From Rhodococcus erythropolis NBRC 15567 (lineage in GTDB: Bacteria; Actinomycetota; Actinomycetes; Mycobacteriales; Mycobacteriaceae), in NCBI RefSeq assembly GCF_001552595.1, contig NZ_BCRM01000001.1, positions 310,001-374,000 of the forward strand: a stretch of 64,000 bases of DNA. Direction: 5' to 3'. Within the stretch, counting starts at the first letter, position 1; every line of letters starts with the position of its first letter. A program made the position numbers and the translations under genes. Below, one piece after another: positions 33,010-41,411 of the stretch. The notes beneath the pieces are model-generated. The model worked only from the letters and a program-made list of their open reading frames with translations, did not search any database and had not been told where the DNA came from.

Positions 33010-34230
33010 TTATCGAAGGGCGATGACGTCCAGTTCGCGCTCCGTCTCGTCCTCCGGGTCGAGGCGTCGATCGCGCAAGGTGAATGCGATGACGGCTCCG
33101 ACCAACAGCACTGCAGTTGTCGCCCCGATCGCCATGCGCGGTCCGAAGTGATCTGCCAGGTAACCGAACAGCGGAGAGGCGATGCCTCCCACTGACATTG
33201 CGAGTCCGAGGGTCACCCCACTTGCCGTGCCTGGGCGGTTCGGTAGGTAGTCCTGCGCCAATGTCACCTGTGGCGCGAAGGGCAAGAACATCGCGAATCC
33301 GAGACAGACGATTCCAAGTTCGGCAATTGCCACGTTCGGAGCCGCGGCGAGCAATGCCAGTGAAGGTACCGCAAGCAGGTAACCGAGTCGGATGGATGCA
33401 CGTCGACCACGACGGTCCGCGAGGACTCCGCCCAGTAGCGTGCCGGCCGCTCCCGCCAAGGTGAAGGAGGACAACACGATTGCTGCACTCGAGGACGATC
33501 CGTTCAGTCCGTTGAGTACGTACGGTGAGACCAACGACAGCGTGGTCACATATGGAATTGACCAACACACCGTTACCAGCACGAGTCGGGTGAACGAGCG
33601 CCAATCATCTGACACGGGACCGTTCGCTGCTAGCTGCGAACTCAATGATTGGGCTGATTCGGCGTCCGTGCCCGTGCCGGCTGGTCGTGATTGGGCGACG
33701 ATCCACCAAATAGCCGCTACCGCTGCAGGAACTGCGAGCAGGTAGCCGCCGGACAATCCGAGCGAACCGACCACGAGCGTGACGAACGGTGGCGCCAGTG
33801 AGGCTCCCAACGTGCCGCCCACGGAGAACACGCTCATGGCCTTCTGCGAGTGACCTCCAGCTGCGCGTGCCAAATTTGTGGCGGGCGGATGGTATGCGGC
33901 AATGCCGATGCCGGCCAAAGCAATTGCCAGCCAAGTGACGATGTAGGTGGTGCTCATCGCGGCCACGACAATTCCCGTTGCGGCCGTCACAAAACCTGTG
34001 GGTACCAGCCAATTCCGGCTCTTTCGATCGACCAGCATGCCGAATGCGGGTTGCACGACACTGGATAGTCCGGTCGCGGCGAGCGTGATTCCGGCAACCG
34101 CGGAGTAGGAATATCCGCGTTCCAGCATCATGAACGGCAACAGTGCAGGCACAGCCCCCTGGTACAGATCGTTCACGACGTGTGTGCCGGTGAGAAACGC
34201 AACTTGCCCCTTCTTCATCTCCTTGGGCAT
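33010..34230 (-). CDS. MFS transporter, fosmidomycin-resistance (Fsr)-like
   Basis: A 406-residue, 12-helix major facilitator. The N terminus (FLTGTHVVNDLYQGAVPALLPFM) and the ISAYHPPATNLA-type segment match the Fsr branch of drug efflux proteins. Substrate is unknown; Fsr-like pumps export fosmidomycin and other small polar compounds. The gene start lies about 20 bases from a perfect inverted repeat, suggesting tight control, plausibly by the neighbouring FadR-type regulator. Confidence 0.87.
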   Translation of the reverse strand: MPKEMKKGQVAFLTGTHVVNDLYQGAVPALLPFMMLERGYSYSAVAGITLAATGLSSVVQPAFGMLVDRKSRNWLVPTGFVTAATGIVVAAMSTTYIVTWLAIALAGIGIAAYHPPATNLARAAGGHSQKAMSVFSVGGTLGASLAPPFVTLVVGSLGLSGGYLLAVPAAVAAIWWIVAQSRPAGTGTDAESAQSLSSQLAANGPVSDDWRSFTRLVLVTVCWSIPYVTTLSLVSPYVLNGLNGSSSSAAIVLSSFTLAGAAGTLLGGVLADRRGRRASIRLGYLLAVPSLALLAAAPNVAIAELGIVCLGFAMFLPFAPQVTLAQDYLPNRPGTASGVTLGLAMSVGGIASPLFGYLADHFGPRMAIGATTAVLLVGAVIAFTLRDRRLDPEDETERELDVIALR

Positions 34231-34247
34231 CCCTTCGTTCAGGTCTT

Positions 34248-34274
34248 CAAGTCCTCAGGTCCTCTGAGGACTTG
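34248..34274 (-). promoter_or_regulatory. Perfect 11-bp inverted repeat upstream of the MFS pump
   Basis: CAAGTCCTCAG and CTGAGGACTTG are exact complements separated by GTCCT. The site lies immediately upstream of the pump's start codon and is a strong operator candidate. Its partner could be the FadR-type regulator encoded just downstream of the pump. Confidence 0.65.
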
Positions 34275-34339
34275 AAACCTACATGAACTCACGAACGCAC
34301 GGTTGTGTTGGAGACCTGGATCTCATTCGCGACGACTGC

Positions 34340-35314
34340 CTAACTCGCAGCAGTCGCGGCATTGCGGGCGGCGAGTTGTGCGAAAGCGTGGGTCAGTTCT
34401 GCCGGGCCGACGACATCGATGTCGGTGTCGAATCGGTTGAAGGAGGCTGCCAGCGCCGTCCAGGACCATGATCCGGCTTCGAGGCTGCACTGGTCGGGGC
34501 CAAGATCTTCGACGGCGCCGTCCTCGACAAAGGGAAGAACATAACTGGCTGGTCGATGGAGAACGACCTTGCCGTGGCACGGCCATTTGTTGATATGTTC
34601 CGATCCCTTGAAGCACGCGGCCACGTATTCGCTCACGTCACCGCCGGGGATCTCCTTCGGTGTGAACTGCGGGCCGTTCGGGATGCGTGGGGTGATGCGA
34701 TCGGCGCGGAAGATTCGCCAGTCGTCTCGCTCGAGATCCCACGCGACGAGGTACCAGCGACGCTTGGAGGTCACCAGATGATGTGGCTCCACGCGGCGTG
34801 GGGGTGTTATTTCGATGTTGTCAGTTGAGCGGCCGTTCGAGTAGTCGAAGCGGAGCACCTCGCGAGCGCGCACCGCTGCGGAAATCGCTACGAGCACCTC
34901 AGGGGACACCGAGTCTGCGTCGCTGGAATCGGTCGAAATCGTGGTGAACGTGAGTGCGTCGAGGCGATGACGCAGGCGCGACGGCATCACTTGTCGCACG
35001 GTGGTCAGCGCACGCACTGCGTCCTCTTCGATGCCGACGCCGGTCAGCGTCGCCGCCTGCAGAGCGACTGCCAAGGCGATGACCTGATCGTCGTCGAACA
35101 GCAGGGGTGGTAGCTCGCTGCCGGCGTCGAGTCGGTATCCGCCGTCCGGGCCCATGGTCGCCGCAATGCTGTAACCCATCTCCCGGAGCCGGTCGATGTC
35201 GCGGCGGACCGTGCGGTGGCTGATGTCGAGCCGCTCGGCGAGTAGAGCGCCCGGCCAGTCGCGCCTCGTCTGCAAGAGGGACAGCAGATTCAAGAGCCGA
35301 GTGGTGGTCGCCAT
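34340..35314 (-). CDS. WYL-domain transcriptional regulator (YafY-type)
   Basis: A 324-residue regulator. The N-terminal HTH_11 domain reads LLNLLSLLQTRRDWPGALLAERLDISHRTVRRDIDRLREMGY. After a linker comes the WYL domain with RRVEPHHLVTSKRRWYLVAWDLERDDWRIFRADRI (the motif here is WYL within RWYLVAW). A C-terminal WCX-like part follows. Such regulators often respond to nucleic acid ligands or DNA damage or simply repress a divergent gene. It is divergent from the VOC gene next to it. Confidence 0.88.
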   Translation of the reverse strand: MATTTRLLNLLSLLQTRRDWPGALLAERLDISHRTVRRDIDRLREMGYSIAATMGPDGGYRLDAGSELPPLLFDDDQVIALAVALQAATLTGVGIEEDAVRALTTVRQVMPSRLRHRLDALTFTTISTDSSDADSVSPEVLVAISAAVRAREVLRFDYSNGRSTDNIEITPPRRVEPHHLVTSKRRWYLVAWDLERDDWRIFRADRITPRIPNGPQFTPKEIPGGDVSEYVAACFKGSEHINKWPCHGKVVLHRPASYVLPFVEDGAVEDLGPDQCSLEAGSWSWTALAASFNRFDTDIDVVGPAELTHAFAQLAARNAATAAS

Positions 35315-35416
35315 GTCGTGAGACTACGACGAGTCTAGGACGAAAACAGTCCTATACGGCTGTGAGAGTCGACGTTGTCAGGGAAAACCCGGGCGACGTT
35401 CGTACTAGGAGCAGAC

Positions 35417-35884
35417 ATGAGCATCAAGACAACGACCCACCTCAACTTCCGCGGAGACGCCCGCGCGGCTCTGGAGTTCTACCAGTCCGTCTTCGGTGGC
35501 GAGGTCACGATCGCAACCTACGGCGACTTCGGAATGCCCAAGGATGTGCCTGGCGCTGAGAACATTGTGTTCGGCCAAGTCGAAACCGCGGACGGCTTCA
35601 GCGTGATGGCGTACGACATCCCAGGACAGTCGGGCGGCTCGACCGCCAATGCCGGCACGACGCACCGCGAGAACGGCACCACGATCACCGACCAACCGTT
35701 CTTCGTCTCGGTTCGCGGTGAATCGCTCGAAGAGGTGCAGGGTTACTGGGCCAAACTCTCTGTCGGTGGATCCATCATCGAGGGTCTTGCCGCGGCGGCG
35801 TGGAGCCCCGGATTCGGCATGCTCACCGATGCGTTCGGGGTGACGTGGATCCTCGACGTCGCTGCCGGCGAAAACCCGGCCTGA
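35417..35884 (+). CDS. VOC family protein (PhnB/YjdN-like)
   Basis: A 155-residue VOC protein. The first lines (THLNFRGDARAALEFYQSVFGGEV) and the ending (FGMLTDAFGVTWILDV) match the PhnB/YjdN 3-demethylubiquinone-methyltransferase-like group. Function in this group is not established. The ATG follows AGGAG; an upstream start in frame lacks one. A divergent WYL regulator suggests specific control of this small gene. A strong hairpin follows its stop. Confidence 0.83.
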   Translation: MSIKTTTHLNFRGDARAALEFYQSVFGGEVTIATYGDFGMPKDVPGAENIVFGQVETADGFSVMAYDIPGQSGGSTANAGTTHRENGTTITDQPFFVSVRGESLEEVQGYWAKLSVGGSIIEGLAAAAWSPGFGMLTDAFGVTWILDVAAGENPA

Positions 35885-35899
35885 TCATTCAGACGACAA

Positions 35900-35930
35900 A
35901 GCCGCTGGCACCGAAAGGTGTCCAGCGGCT
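35900..35930 (+). terminator. Terminator of the VOC gene
   Basis: AGCCGCTGG and CACC pair with GGTG and CCAGCGGCT around a GAAA tetraloop, with one bulged T. The stem begins 16 bases after the stop codon. Confidence 0.8.
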
Positions 35931-36101
35931 CCAGCGCGTCGGTGCCCGTCTTGCGCCTCTCGGCAAGTGGCCACTCGAAGTGGCAATTCTGGGGTGGTAC
36001 CCGGGGCAAAGAACCGAACACCGACACCATCTCCAACGAACCTCCACACGGAGTTATTCCATGCTGACTTGTGCCGCGGTCAATCGTGGTCCTGCTCATC
36101 G

Positions 36102-36122
36102 CTCAGCTCCAGCAGAGCTGAG
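36102..36122 (-). terminator. Terminator of the AztD-like gene
   Basis: CTCAGCTC and GAGCTGAG form a perfect 8-bp stem around CAGCA just beyond the stop of the minus-strand gene; flanking TCAT/ATGA can extend it. Confidence 0.6.
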
Positions 36123-36135
36123 ATGAGGATCTGAA

Positions 36136-37383
36136 TCAGCCGGTGACACCGGTCAATTCGTTGGGGGCGTGATCGAGGGTGGTCTCGGTCAGGATGCTGC
36201 CGTCTTCGAGGTCGACGGCGATCAGCTTCTTCGACGTGGGATCGGTGACGTACGCGGTGTGGTCTTCCACGAAGAGTGCCGGCCTGGGCTCTTGCCACTT
36301 GGTGGGCTCGGTCCATGCGTCGATGACGGCGATCTTCTTGGTGACGACGCCGGTGTTCGGGTCGACGACGTGGATGGCGCCGTCGGTGCCGAGCACCAGT
36401 GCCTCTCCGTGCGGTCCGCGGCCGAGTGAGCGGAAGGTGTAGCTGGTGCCGAGGTCGACGAGCTTGAGTTCGGACGTCGTCGTGTTGGTCAGCGAGACCC
36501 GTTGCGGACGTTCGAGTTCGGCGTCCTTGTCAGTCTTGTAATCGCCCAGGACGATGTCCGACTCCTCCGAGCCTGCTTGATTTCCGATGCGGCCGTATGC
36601 ATCCGGACTCTGGACCTTGGTGATCGCTCCGTTCTTGTACACGAGCAACCCGTCCTGGCAGCCCAGCACGATGGCTTCGCCGGCAGCGACTGCTTCGCCG
36701 TGGACACCGGGGCACTGTTCGTTGCGCAGGATTTCCTTGCGGTCGGCATCGAGGATGGCAATGCCGTTGCGGGACTCCGAATTTCCGATGGTCGTCAACA
36801 GGCTGCCGTCGGCAAGTGCGACCGCAACGCCGTGATGGGGTTCTGGCGTGGTGTACGTCTCGACGCGAGGTTGGCGCTTTGCCAGTTGCGCCGGATCGAA
36901 GATCTCGACGAGTCCCGAGCCGTCGTTGAAGAGGACGGTCTTTCCGGCATGGCGTACAACGTGTCCGGGTTCGTTGGCTGCGAACTCGACCTCGGACATC
37001 GCGGGATCGGCTGTGTAGTAGTGGGAATGGTCGCCGTGGGCCGAGGACCACGTGCCGGTGTCGAGCACCTTGAACGCCTCACCCGACGAGATCATGACGT
37101 GGCGACCGTCGCCGGCCGGGTTGAGTCGCGTGAAGCCGTCGATCTTGGTCTCGCCGACCACGTCGAGCGACGTTGCATCCAGCACCAGGACGCCACCGTC
37201 GTAGGAGACTGCGAGACGCGGTGTTGCCGAGGCTTGTTCGGTGGGTGCGGACGCGGTTGTCGTGGTGGTCTCCGACGGGGCCGAGTCCTTGTTGTCGGAC
37301 GAGCAGCCCGTGACGAGGGCGAGTGAGAGGCCAACTGATGTGGCAAGGGTGAGGCGCCGCGACATGCGGGTGTTGAGGTGCAT
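36136..37383 (-). CDS. AztD-like zinc-binding lipoprotein (zinc metallochaperone)
   Basis: A 415-residue lipoprotein: signal peptide ending in LVTGC (Cys near residue 27), a Thr/Ala/Ser-rich linker, then a beta-propeller-like body with the histidine motif HGDHSHYY near residue 116 and later PHHGVAV and GVHGEAV His sites. This resembles AztD, the secreted zinc chaperone that hands Zn to the AztC binding protein of an ABC importer. The importer genes are not adjacent. An ATG six codons downstream is an alternative start. A Zur-box-like element lies just upstream, which supports a zinc role. Confidence 0.78.
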   Translation of the reverse strand: MHLNTRMSRRLTLATSVGLSLALVTGCSSDNKDSAPSETTTTTASAPTEQASATPRLAVSYDGGVLVLDATSLDVVGETKIDGFTRLNPAGDGRHVMISSGEAFKVLDTGTWSSAHGDHSHYYTADPAMSEVEFAANEPGHVVRHAGKTVLFNDGSGLVEIFDPAQLAKRQPRVETYTTPEPHHGVAVALADGSLLTTIGNSESRNGIAILDADRKEILRNEQCPGVHGEAVAAGEAIVLGCQDGLLVYKNGAITKVQSPDAYGRIGNQAGSEESDIVLGDYKTDKDAELERPQRVSLTNTTTSELKLVDLGTSYTFRSLGRGPHGEALVLGTDGAIHVVDPNTGVVTKKIAVIDAWTEPTKWQEPRPALFVEDHTAYVTDPTSKKLIAVDLEDGSILTETTLDHAPNELTGVTG

Positions 37384-37404
37384 GGGTATAGATCTACTGC
37401 TTAA

Positions 37405-37419
37405 TGTAAATGATTGTCA
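37405..37419 (-). promoter_or_regulatory. Zur box upstream of the AztD-like gene
   Basis: TGTAAATGATTGTCA matches the actinobacterial Zur site (TGAAAATGATTTTCA) at 13 of 15 positions. It lies 21 bases before the start codon, where zinc-loaded Zur would block transcription. Confidence 0.6.
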
Positions 37420-38070
37420 AAGTCGAGTATGCGAATGTTCGCATGTCGGGCGTGGGCACCGCGCTCGAGCATTCGCGAGCCGATGACCCCGAACACGAGT
37501 TCCCAGAAAGGGCGTTCCGATATTGAGCGGTTGAGAACATGCCTGCGATTCTTTGCCGCGTACGGAATCAGCCGCGTCGAACGCCTCGACATTGGATCAT
37601 GGCCGTCGGCGTAAGTCATGACCCAGGATTCCAGGGCTGGCAGCAGGCCTGGGCATAGTGTGTATTCCCGCCCAGGTCGGCCGGTGTTCGAGTATGTGGG
37701 TCCTGATGTCGGCCTGATGCCGAGGACTCCGAATTCGGTGTTGATCAGGAATCCGGAATCGCTCAGTATCGATCCGAAGGTCTCCGTCAGCGAGTGCATG
37801 GTCGAAGGGCATTCCATGCGCCACAGCGTTGTTGGCTGCTGCGCACGCGTAGTAGCCGAAGGGGCTGCGTCCGAAGGATGGCGCGTACGCGACGTAGCGA
37901 CGGCTTAAAGGACCATGTCTTTGGCCCACTGATCCAACTCGAGCAAATTGGCGCCGACGGCGCTTCCGCTTTTAGTTCCAGTGCAGGTTGGGCGGCGTGG
38001 TTTTCATGCTCCAGTGGGCCCGTGCCTCGCGACGGGGAAGCCGGTTTGTTGGCTTGAATTTGAGGTTCGT
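37420..38070. other. About 650 bases without a convincing gene
   Basis: A minus-strand frame open from 37817 to 37401 could encode about 138 residues (starting MECPSTMHSL) with fairly GC-rich third positions, but it lacks a ribosome site, runs into the Zur box, and shows no family I recognise. Overlapping frames on both strands have broken stretches. It may be the decayed remnant of a gene. Nothing else is evident. Confidence 0.3.
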
Positions 38071-39528
38071 CTACTGCTCTCGGGCCGTCGCTCGTTCCGA
38101 GTTCAGGTGAGGTGGCGGCTGGGAGGCGTCAGCGTGGCTTCGACGCCCCATCAGGTAAAAGGCGATAGTGGCCGGCGTGATGGTTGCGAGCGCAACGTAG
38201 GACATGGCACTGACTGGAGACGGTGCGGGGAAGAAGATTCCGTTGAGATAGATCCATGAGGTTGCGACGGCACCGGCGATCAGTGCTGCGATTGTCACGG
38301 CGGTGGCTGCGCGCTCGCGGAAGAGGAGCATCACGGCGCCGATGCTGATGACGACGTATGGGCTCACCCAGAAATAGACGACCAGAGTTGACACTGCGTT
38401 ATAGATGGAAGGAAGTGGGCCCGTGGCGCCGATCACCAAAGTGCAAATGCCGAAGAGGCCACCGAGAATGATCAGCAGGATTGCGGAAACAGGGCTGTGG
38501 AATCGGGAGTGTATGCGTGTGAACCTTTGTGGTAGAAGCTTTTCGGCTGACAGGGTGGCGACGAAGCGGGATCCGTAGTTGACGAATCCGATCAGTGCGG
38601 CGAAGGTCGCTACGGCGACAACGAGGTCCGTCATTTGTCCCATTGCGGTCGGTAAGCCCGCATTCTCGGCCAGGGCGGCGGGGGATGATGTGCCGGAAAG
38701 GATTTGGTCGGACGTCTCCGTGATTCCTGGTGCCTGTAGGAAGGTTGCGATCACGTACAAGGTTCCAAGCACGATGGGAACACTCATCACGGCGGCCGGC
38801 ACATTCTTCTTCGGGTCGCGGGTCTCGGCGGCCAGGGCTGCGCTCCCCTCGAAACCGACCAGGAACGCAGTTCCGGATGCGATGCCGGCCACGATCCCGC
38901 TGACGGACGCGCCCTGAAGAGTCAGTTGTTCCTGCAGATGTAGACCAGTGTGAATCGCACTCGCCCCGGTAATGGCCAGCAACAGTGGAAGACAAATCGC
39001 GGTGAGTAGGACCGCGATTACGATCGAAACATCTAGGCCGCGACAGGTGATCGCCGCGACAATTGCTGCGGAGGCGAGGTAGATCGCGATTTGTGCAGGG
39101 CGATCGAGGCCGCCGTCGATGCCGATAGATTGCAGGAAGCTACCGCTGTACGCGCCGATGACCAGCAAAATGCTTGCGACCATCGCCAGATACCCGAGGA
39201 ACAACGAGGCTGCGATCAGTGACTGTGCCCATCGCCCGAATACTTCGCCGGCGTAGGAGTAGAGCGATCCGGAGGCGACATACCGGCTAGCGAAGACGGT
39301 TACTGCTCTGCCGACGCAGATGACTGTCAGCGCTGCGAGCAGAGCAGCGACCCAACCACCGAGTCCTGCGTTGAGTACCAGCAGCATTGGAAACGACGCC
39401 ATGCCGACGGCAGGGATCATTGACGAGATGGCCAGCGAGGTCAGTTGAAGGCGGCTGAGATGGCCGGATTCAAGGTTGATGGACTCCGTATTAGTCTGTG
39501 CTACAGCATTATTCGACGAGTGATTCAT
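38071..39528 (-). CDS. APC-superfamily amine/amino acid permease
   Basis: A 485-residue, 12-helix APC transporter. The first helices (SLAISSMIPAVGMASFPML) and the GFEGSAALAAETRDPKKNVPAAV segment in the sixth-helix region are family signatures also seen in polyamine and ethanolamine permeases. AAGGAC precedes the ATG; a GTG eight codons upstream is an alternative. A palindromic motif shared with the promoter region of the neighbouring amine operon lies upstream, so it probably imports the amine that the operon degrades. Confidence 0.86.
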   Translation of the reverse strand: MNHSSNNAVAQTNTESINLESGHLSRLQLTSLAISSMIPAVGMASFPMLLVLNAGLGGWVAALLAALTVICVGRAVTVFASRYVASGSLYSYAGEVFGRWAQSLIAASLFLGYLAMVASILLVIGAYSGSFLQSIGIDGGLDRPAQIAIYLASAAIVAAITCRGLDVSIVIAVLLTAICLPLLLAITGASAIHTGLHLQEQLTLQGASVSGIVAGIASGTAFLVGFEGSAALAAETRDPKKNVPAAVMSVPIVLGTLYVIATFLQAPGITETSDQILSGTSSPAALAENAGLPTAMGQMTDLVVAVATFAALIGFVNYGSRFVATLSAEKLLPQRFTRIHSRFHSPVSAILLIILGGLFGICTLVIGATGPLPSIYNAVSTLVVYFWVSPYVVISIGAVMLLFRERAATAVTIAALIAGAVATSWIYLNGIFFPAPSPVSAMSYVALATITPATIAFYLMGRRSHADASQPPPHLNSERATAREQ

Positions 39529-39637
39529 ATGTGCGTCCTTGAATTTGTGCACTGTCGAGTGCGGGCAGGGGCTATATGCCGGGATCGGCCGCGATCGCGC
39601 GTGTGAGGATCGGGATAGCCCTCAGGAGATGGTGATG

Positions 39638-39653
39638 TTAGTCACATGACTGA
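39638..39653 (-). promoter_or_regulatory. Operator upstream of the permease
   Basis: TTAGTCACATGACTGA contains the symmetrical core AGTCACATGACT and shares AGTCACATGA with the large palindrome in front of the amine operon. It lies about 110 bases upstream of the permease start. Confidence 0.55.
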
Positions 39654-39801
39654 GTCGATCGACTGAGATTAGCTTCGCCCTTGCTGTTCGTCAATGAGTT
39701 CCGGGAAATTCCTTGAATACAGCTGCGGGATTCGGATGATGACGGGCACGACTGCGGCCCGGCGCTGTCGATTGCAACGCCGGGCGGGAAACGGGAAAAC
39801 T

Positions 39802-40395
39802 CTAGTGGGGCGGGTGGATCGAATCGATGATGCCGACGATTGCGGACGAGATGGCGTCGAGTTCGGGTGCGCTCACTCCGGTCGCGCCAGTTGCGAGATT
39901 TTGCATGTAGATTCCGTCGATTGCGCCGATCGTGTAGCGGGCGAGCAGTGTGGCGTCGCTGCCGGCGATGTCGGTTGCGTGCCGAAGCTCATCGGCGAAG
40001 GCGGATATGTACGTCGTGTAGCTGGCTCTGGCGAGTTCGGCCTTGTCCGGATTGCGCAGCGCCCACAGCAGCAGCTCGTATTGGGCGATCGGGACGTCCC
40101 GATCGGCGTGGAGAAGATCTTGGAAGCGTTCGAGCAATGAACGGATGATCTCTTGACGTGTCCAGCCAGTTGTCGGTACCAGGCGTGATCCCACTGTGGT
40201 GGCACGAAACATGTCGTCCACGGCGGTATAGATCTCTCCTTTGCCGTCGAAACTGTAGTGCAACGCAGCGAGGTTGACTCCGGCTTCGTCGGCGATGCGG
40301 CGGGTGGTCGCCGCGGCCAGTCCGTCGCGAATGATGACTCGGGCGGCGGCCTTGACGATCGCAGTCCGCCGCTCGGATGCTGTCAGATACGCCAT
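39802..40395 (-). CDS. TetR family regulator of the amine locus
   Basis: A 197-residue TetR-family protein. The helix-turn-helix is ARVIIRDGLAAATTRRIADEAGVNLAALHYSFDGKGEIY; the ligand domain is short and helical. It sits between the permease and the eight-gene operon on the opposite strand to the latter, with a shared palindrome on either side of it. It is therefore the likely repressor of both, and of itself. Confidence 0.87.
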   Translation of the reverse strand: MAYLTASERRTAIVKAAARVIIRDGLAAATTRRIADEAGVNLAALHYSFDGKGEIYTAVDDMFRATTVGSRLVPTTGWTRQEIIRSLLERFQDLLHADRDVPIAQYELLLWALRNPDKAELARASYTTYISAFADELRHATDIAGSDATLLARYTIGAIDGIYMQNLATGATGVSAPELDAISSAIVGIIDSIHPPH

Positions 40396-40578
40396 TCGCT
40401 TTACCGTTCACCTTCTCGTTGTCGTGGGACTCCAGGGGTCGAGCGTATCGATGTCACTCAGCGTGCGTGACACCCTGGTCGATCCTTTATCTGCCCGGTG
40501 CGTTCCGGGTGCGTCGTTGCCGCTCTTCGGGATCTCTTGCAGTTTGCCTATTGACGCTAGCTCCGATCCGCCATAATC

Positions 40579-40607
40579 TCAGTCACATGAGTTAGTCATG
40601 TGACTGA
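40579..40607. promoter_or_regulatory. Perfect 12-bp palindrome, TetR operator of the amine operon
   Basis: TCAGTCACATGA and TCATGTGACTGA are exact complements separated by GTTAG, in the 340-base divergent region between tetR and the first operon gene. The same arm sequence recurs at 39638-39653. The rest of this intergenic stretch shows no gene. Confidence 0.75.
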
Positions 40608-40736
40608 CTTCATTGCTCGACTATAGCGCTTGGCAGATCACACCAGGGCGAGAGCTGCGACATCGCACAAAACCGCGTCTCTCTGACGCGCAACCAAATC
40701 GCTTGCCCCATGCCCCGAAACTGGAGGGACCACCCC

Positions 40737-41411
40737 ATGACCGACATCCGAGAGCGGGTGGATACAGATCCACCGCGACCCGATGAATCCCATACCCGGT
40801 GTGCGCCCGACGTCGCCGTCACGATGGAGTTCGACCCACCCCCGTTGGTACGAGCTGTCGTGACCCGCCTGCGCGTTGCTCTCGATTCCGACTCAGGCAG
40901 GAAAGCTCTCGAGGTAATGCCCCCCGAGGTCGACCTGCAGTCGACCAGTGATCCGCAAAGCGCGCGATTGACTCGAACAGCAACCGGCGTGCACGTCAGT
41001 AGCCCCGAGGGGTCGACAGTTCCTGTTGTCGGAATCAGCGTCGACGAACTGGCGATATCCGAGGACGAGCCCCTGGCGGGCACTGCGAATGTTGCCGCGT
41101 TAACCCCTCTTATCGAACCAGAGCCACCGACGCTGGACATCGCAGCGTGTGAATTCTGGGAGAAAGCTTCGGGCCTGCCTGGAATGCCCGGATTGTCATT
41201 GGCTGCTCTCGATACGGGCGCAGCCGTGCACGTGGGGCCGACAACGGATGCGTATGAAATTCACGGGCTCGAGATGGATCTACGTCGACTGCTAGCGGGT
41301 TTCGAGTTGTTCGTCTATTCCCTGCGCGCAGGGAAGTTCTACATCAAAGGCACGAACCGACAATTGTCGGTCGTCGCGGGAGCATCAATGAAGGCGGTCC
41401 TCCATGTCTGA
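40737..41411 (+). CDS. Unknown protein with SCP2-like C-terminal half, first gene of amine operon
   Basis: A 224-residue protein with no signal peptide. The N-terminal part is acidic and Pro-rich (DPPRPDES, FDPPPLVRAVV). The C-terminal 75 residues (LDTGAAVHVG, IHGLEMDLRRLLAG, YIKGTNRQLSVVAGASM) resemble an SCP2/sterol-carrier-like lobe, which binds hydrophobic ligands, but this is a weak visual match. GGAGGG precedes the ATG. It overlaps the glutamine-synthetase-like gene by 8 bases, so it is tightly tied to the pathway; it could bind or present a hydrophobic amine. Confidence 0.6.
   Translation: MTDIRERVDTDPPRPDESHTRCAPDVAVTMEFDPPPLVRAVVTRLRVALDSDSGRKALEVMPPEVDLQSTSDPQSARLTRTATGVHVSSPEGSTVPVVGISVDELAISEDEPLAGTANVAALTPLIEPEPPTLDIAACEFWEKASGLPGMPGLSLAALDTGAAVHVGPTTDAYEIHGLEMDLRRLLAGFELFVYSLRAGKFYIKGTNRQLSVVAGASMKAVLHV

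Noticed and set aside
37401-37817. A 138-codon minus-strand gene upstream of the AztD-like gene
   Set aside because: No ribosome site, no recognisable family, and its end runs into the Zur box; kept only as a possible remnant.
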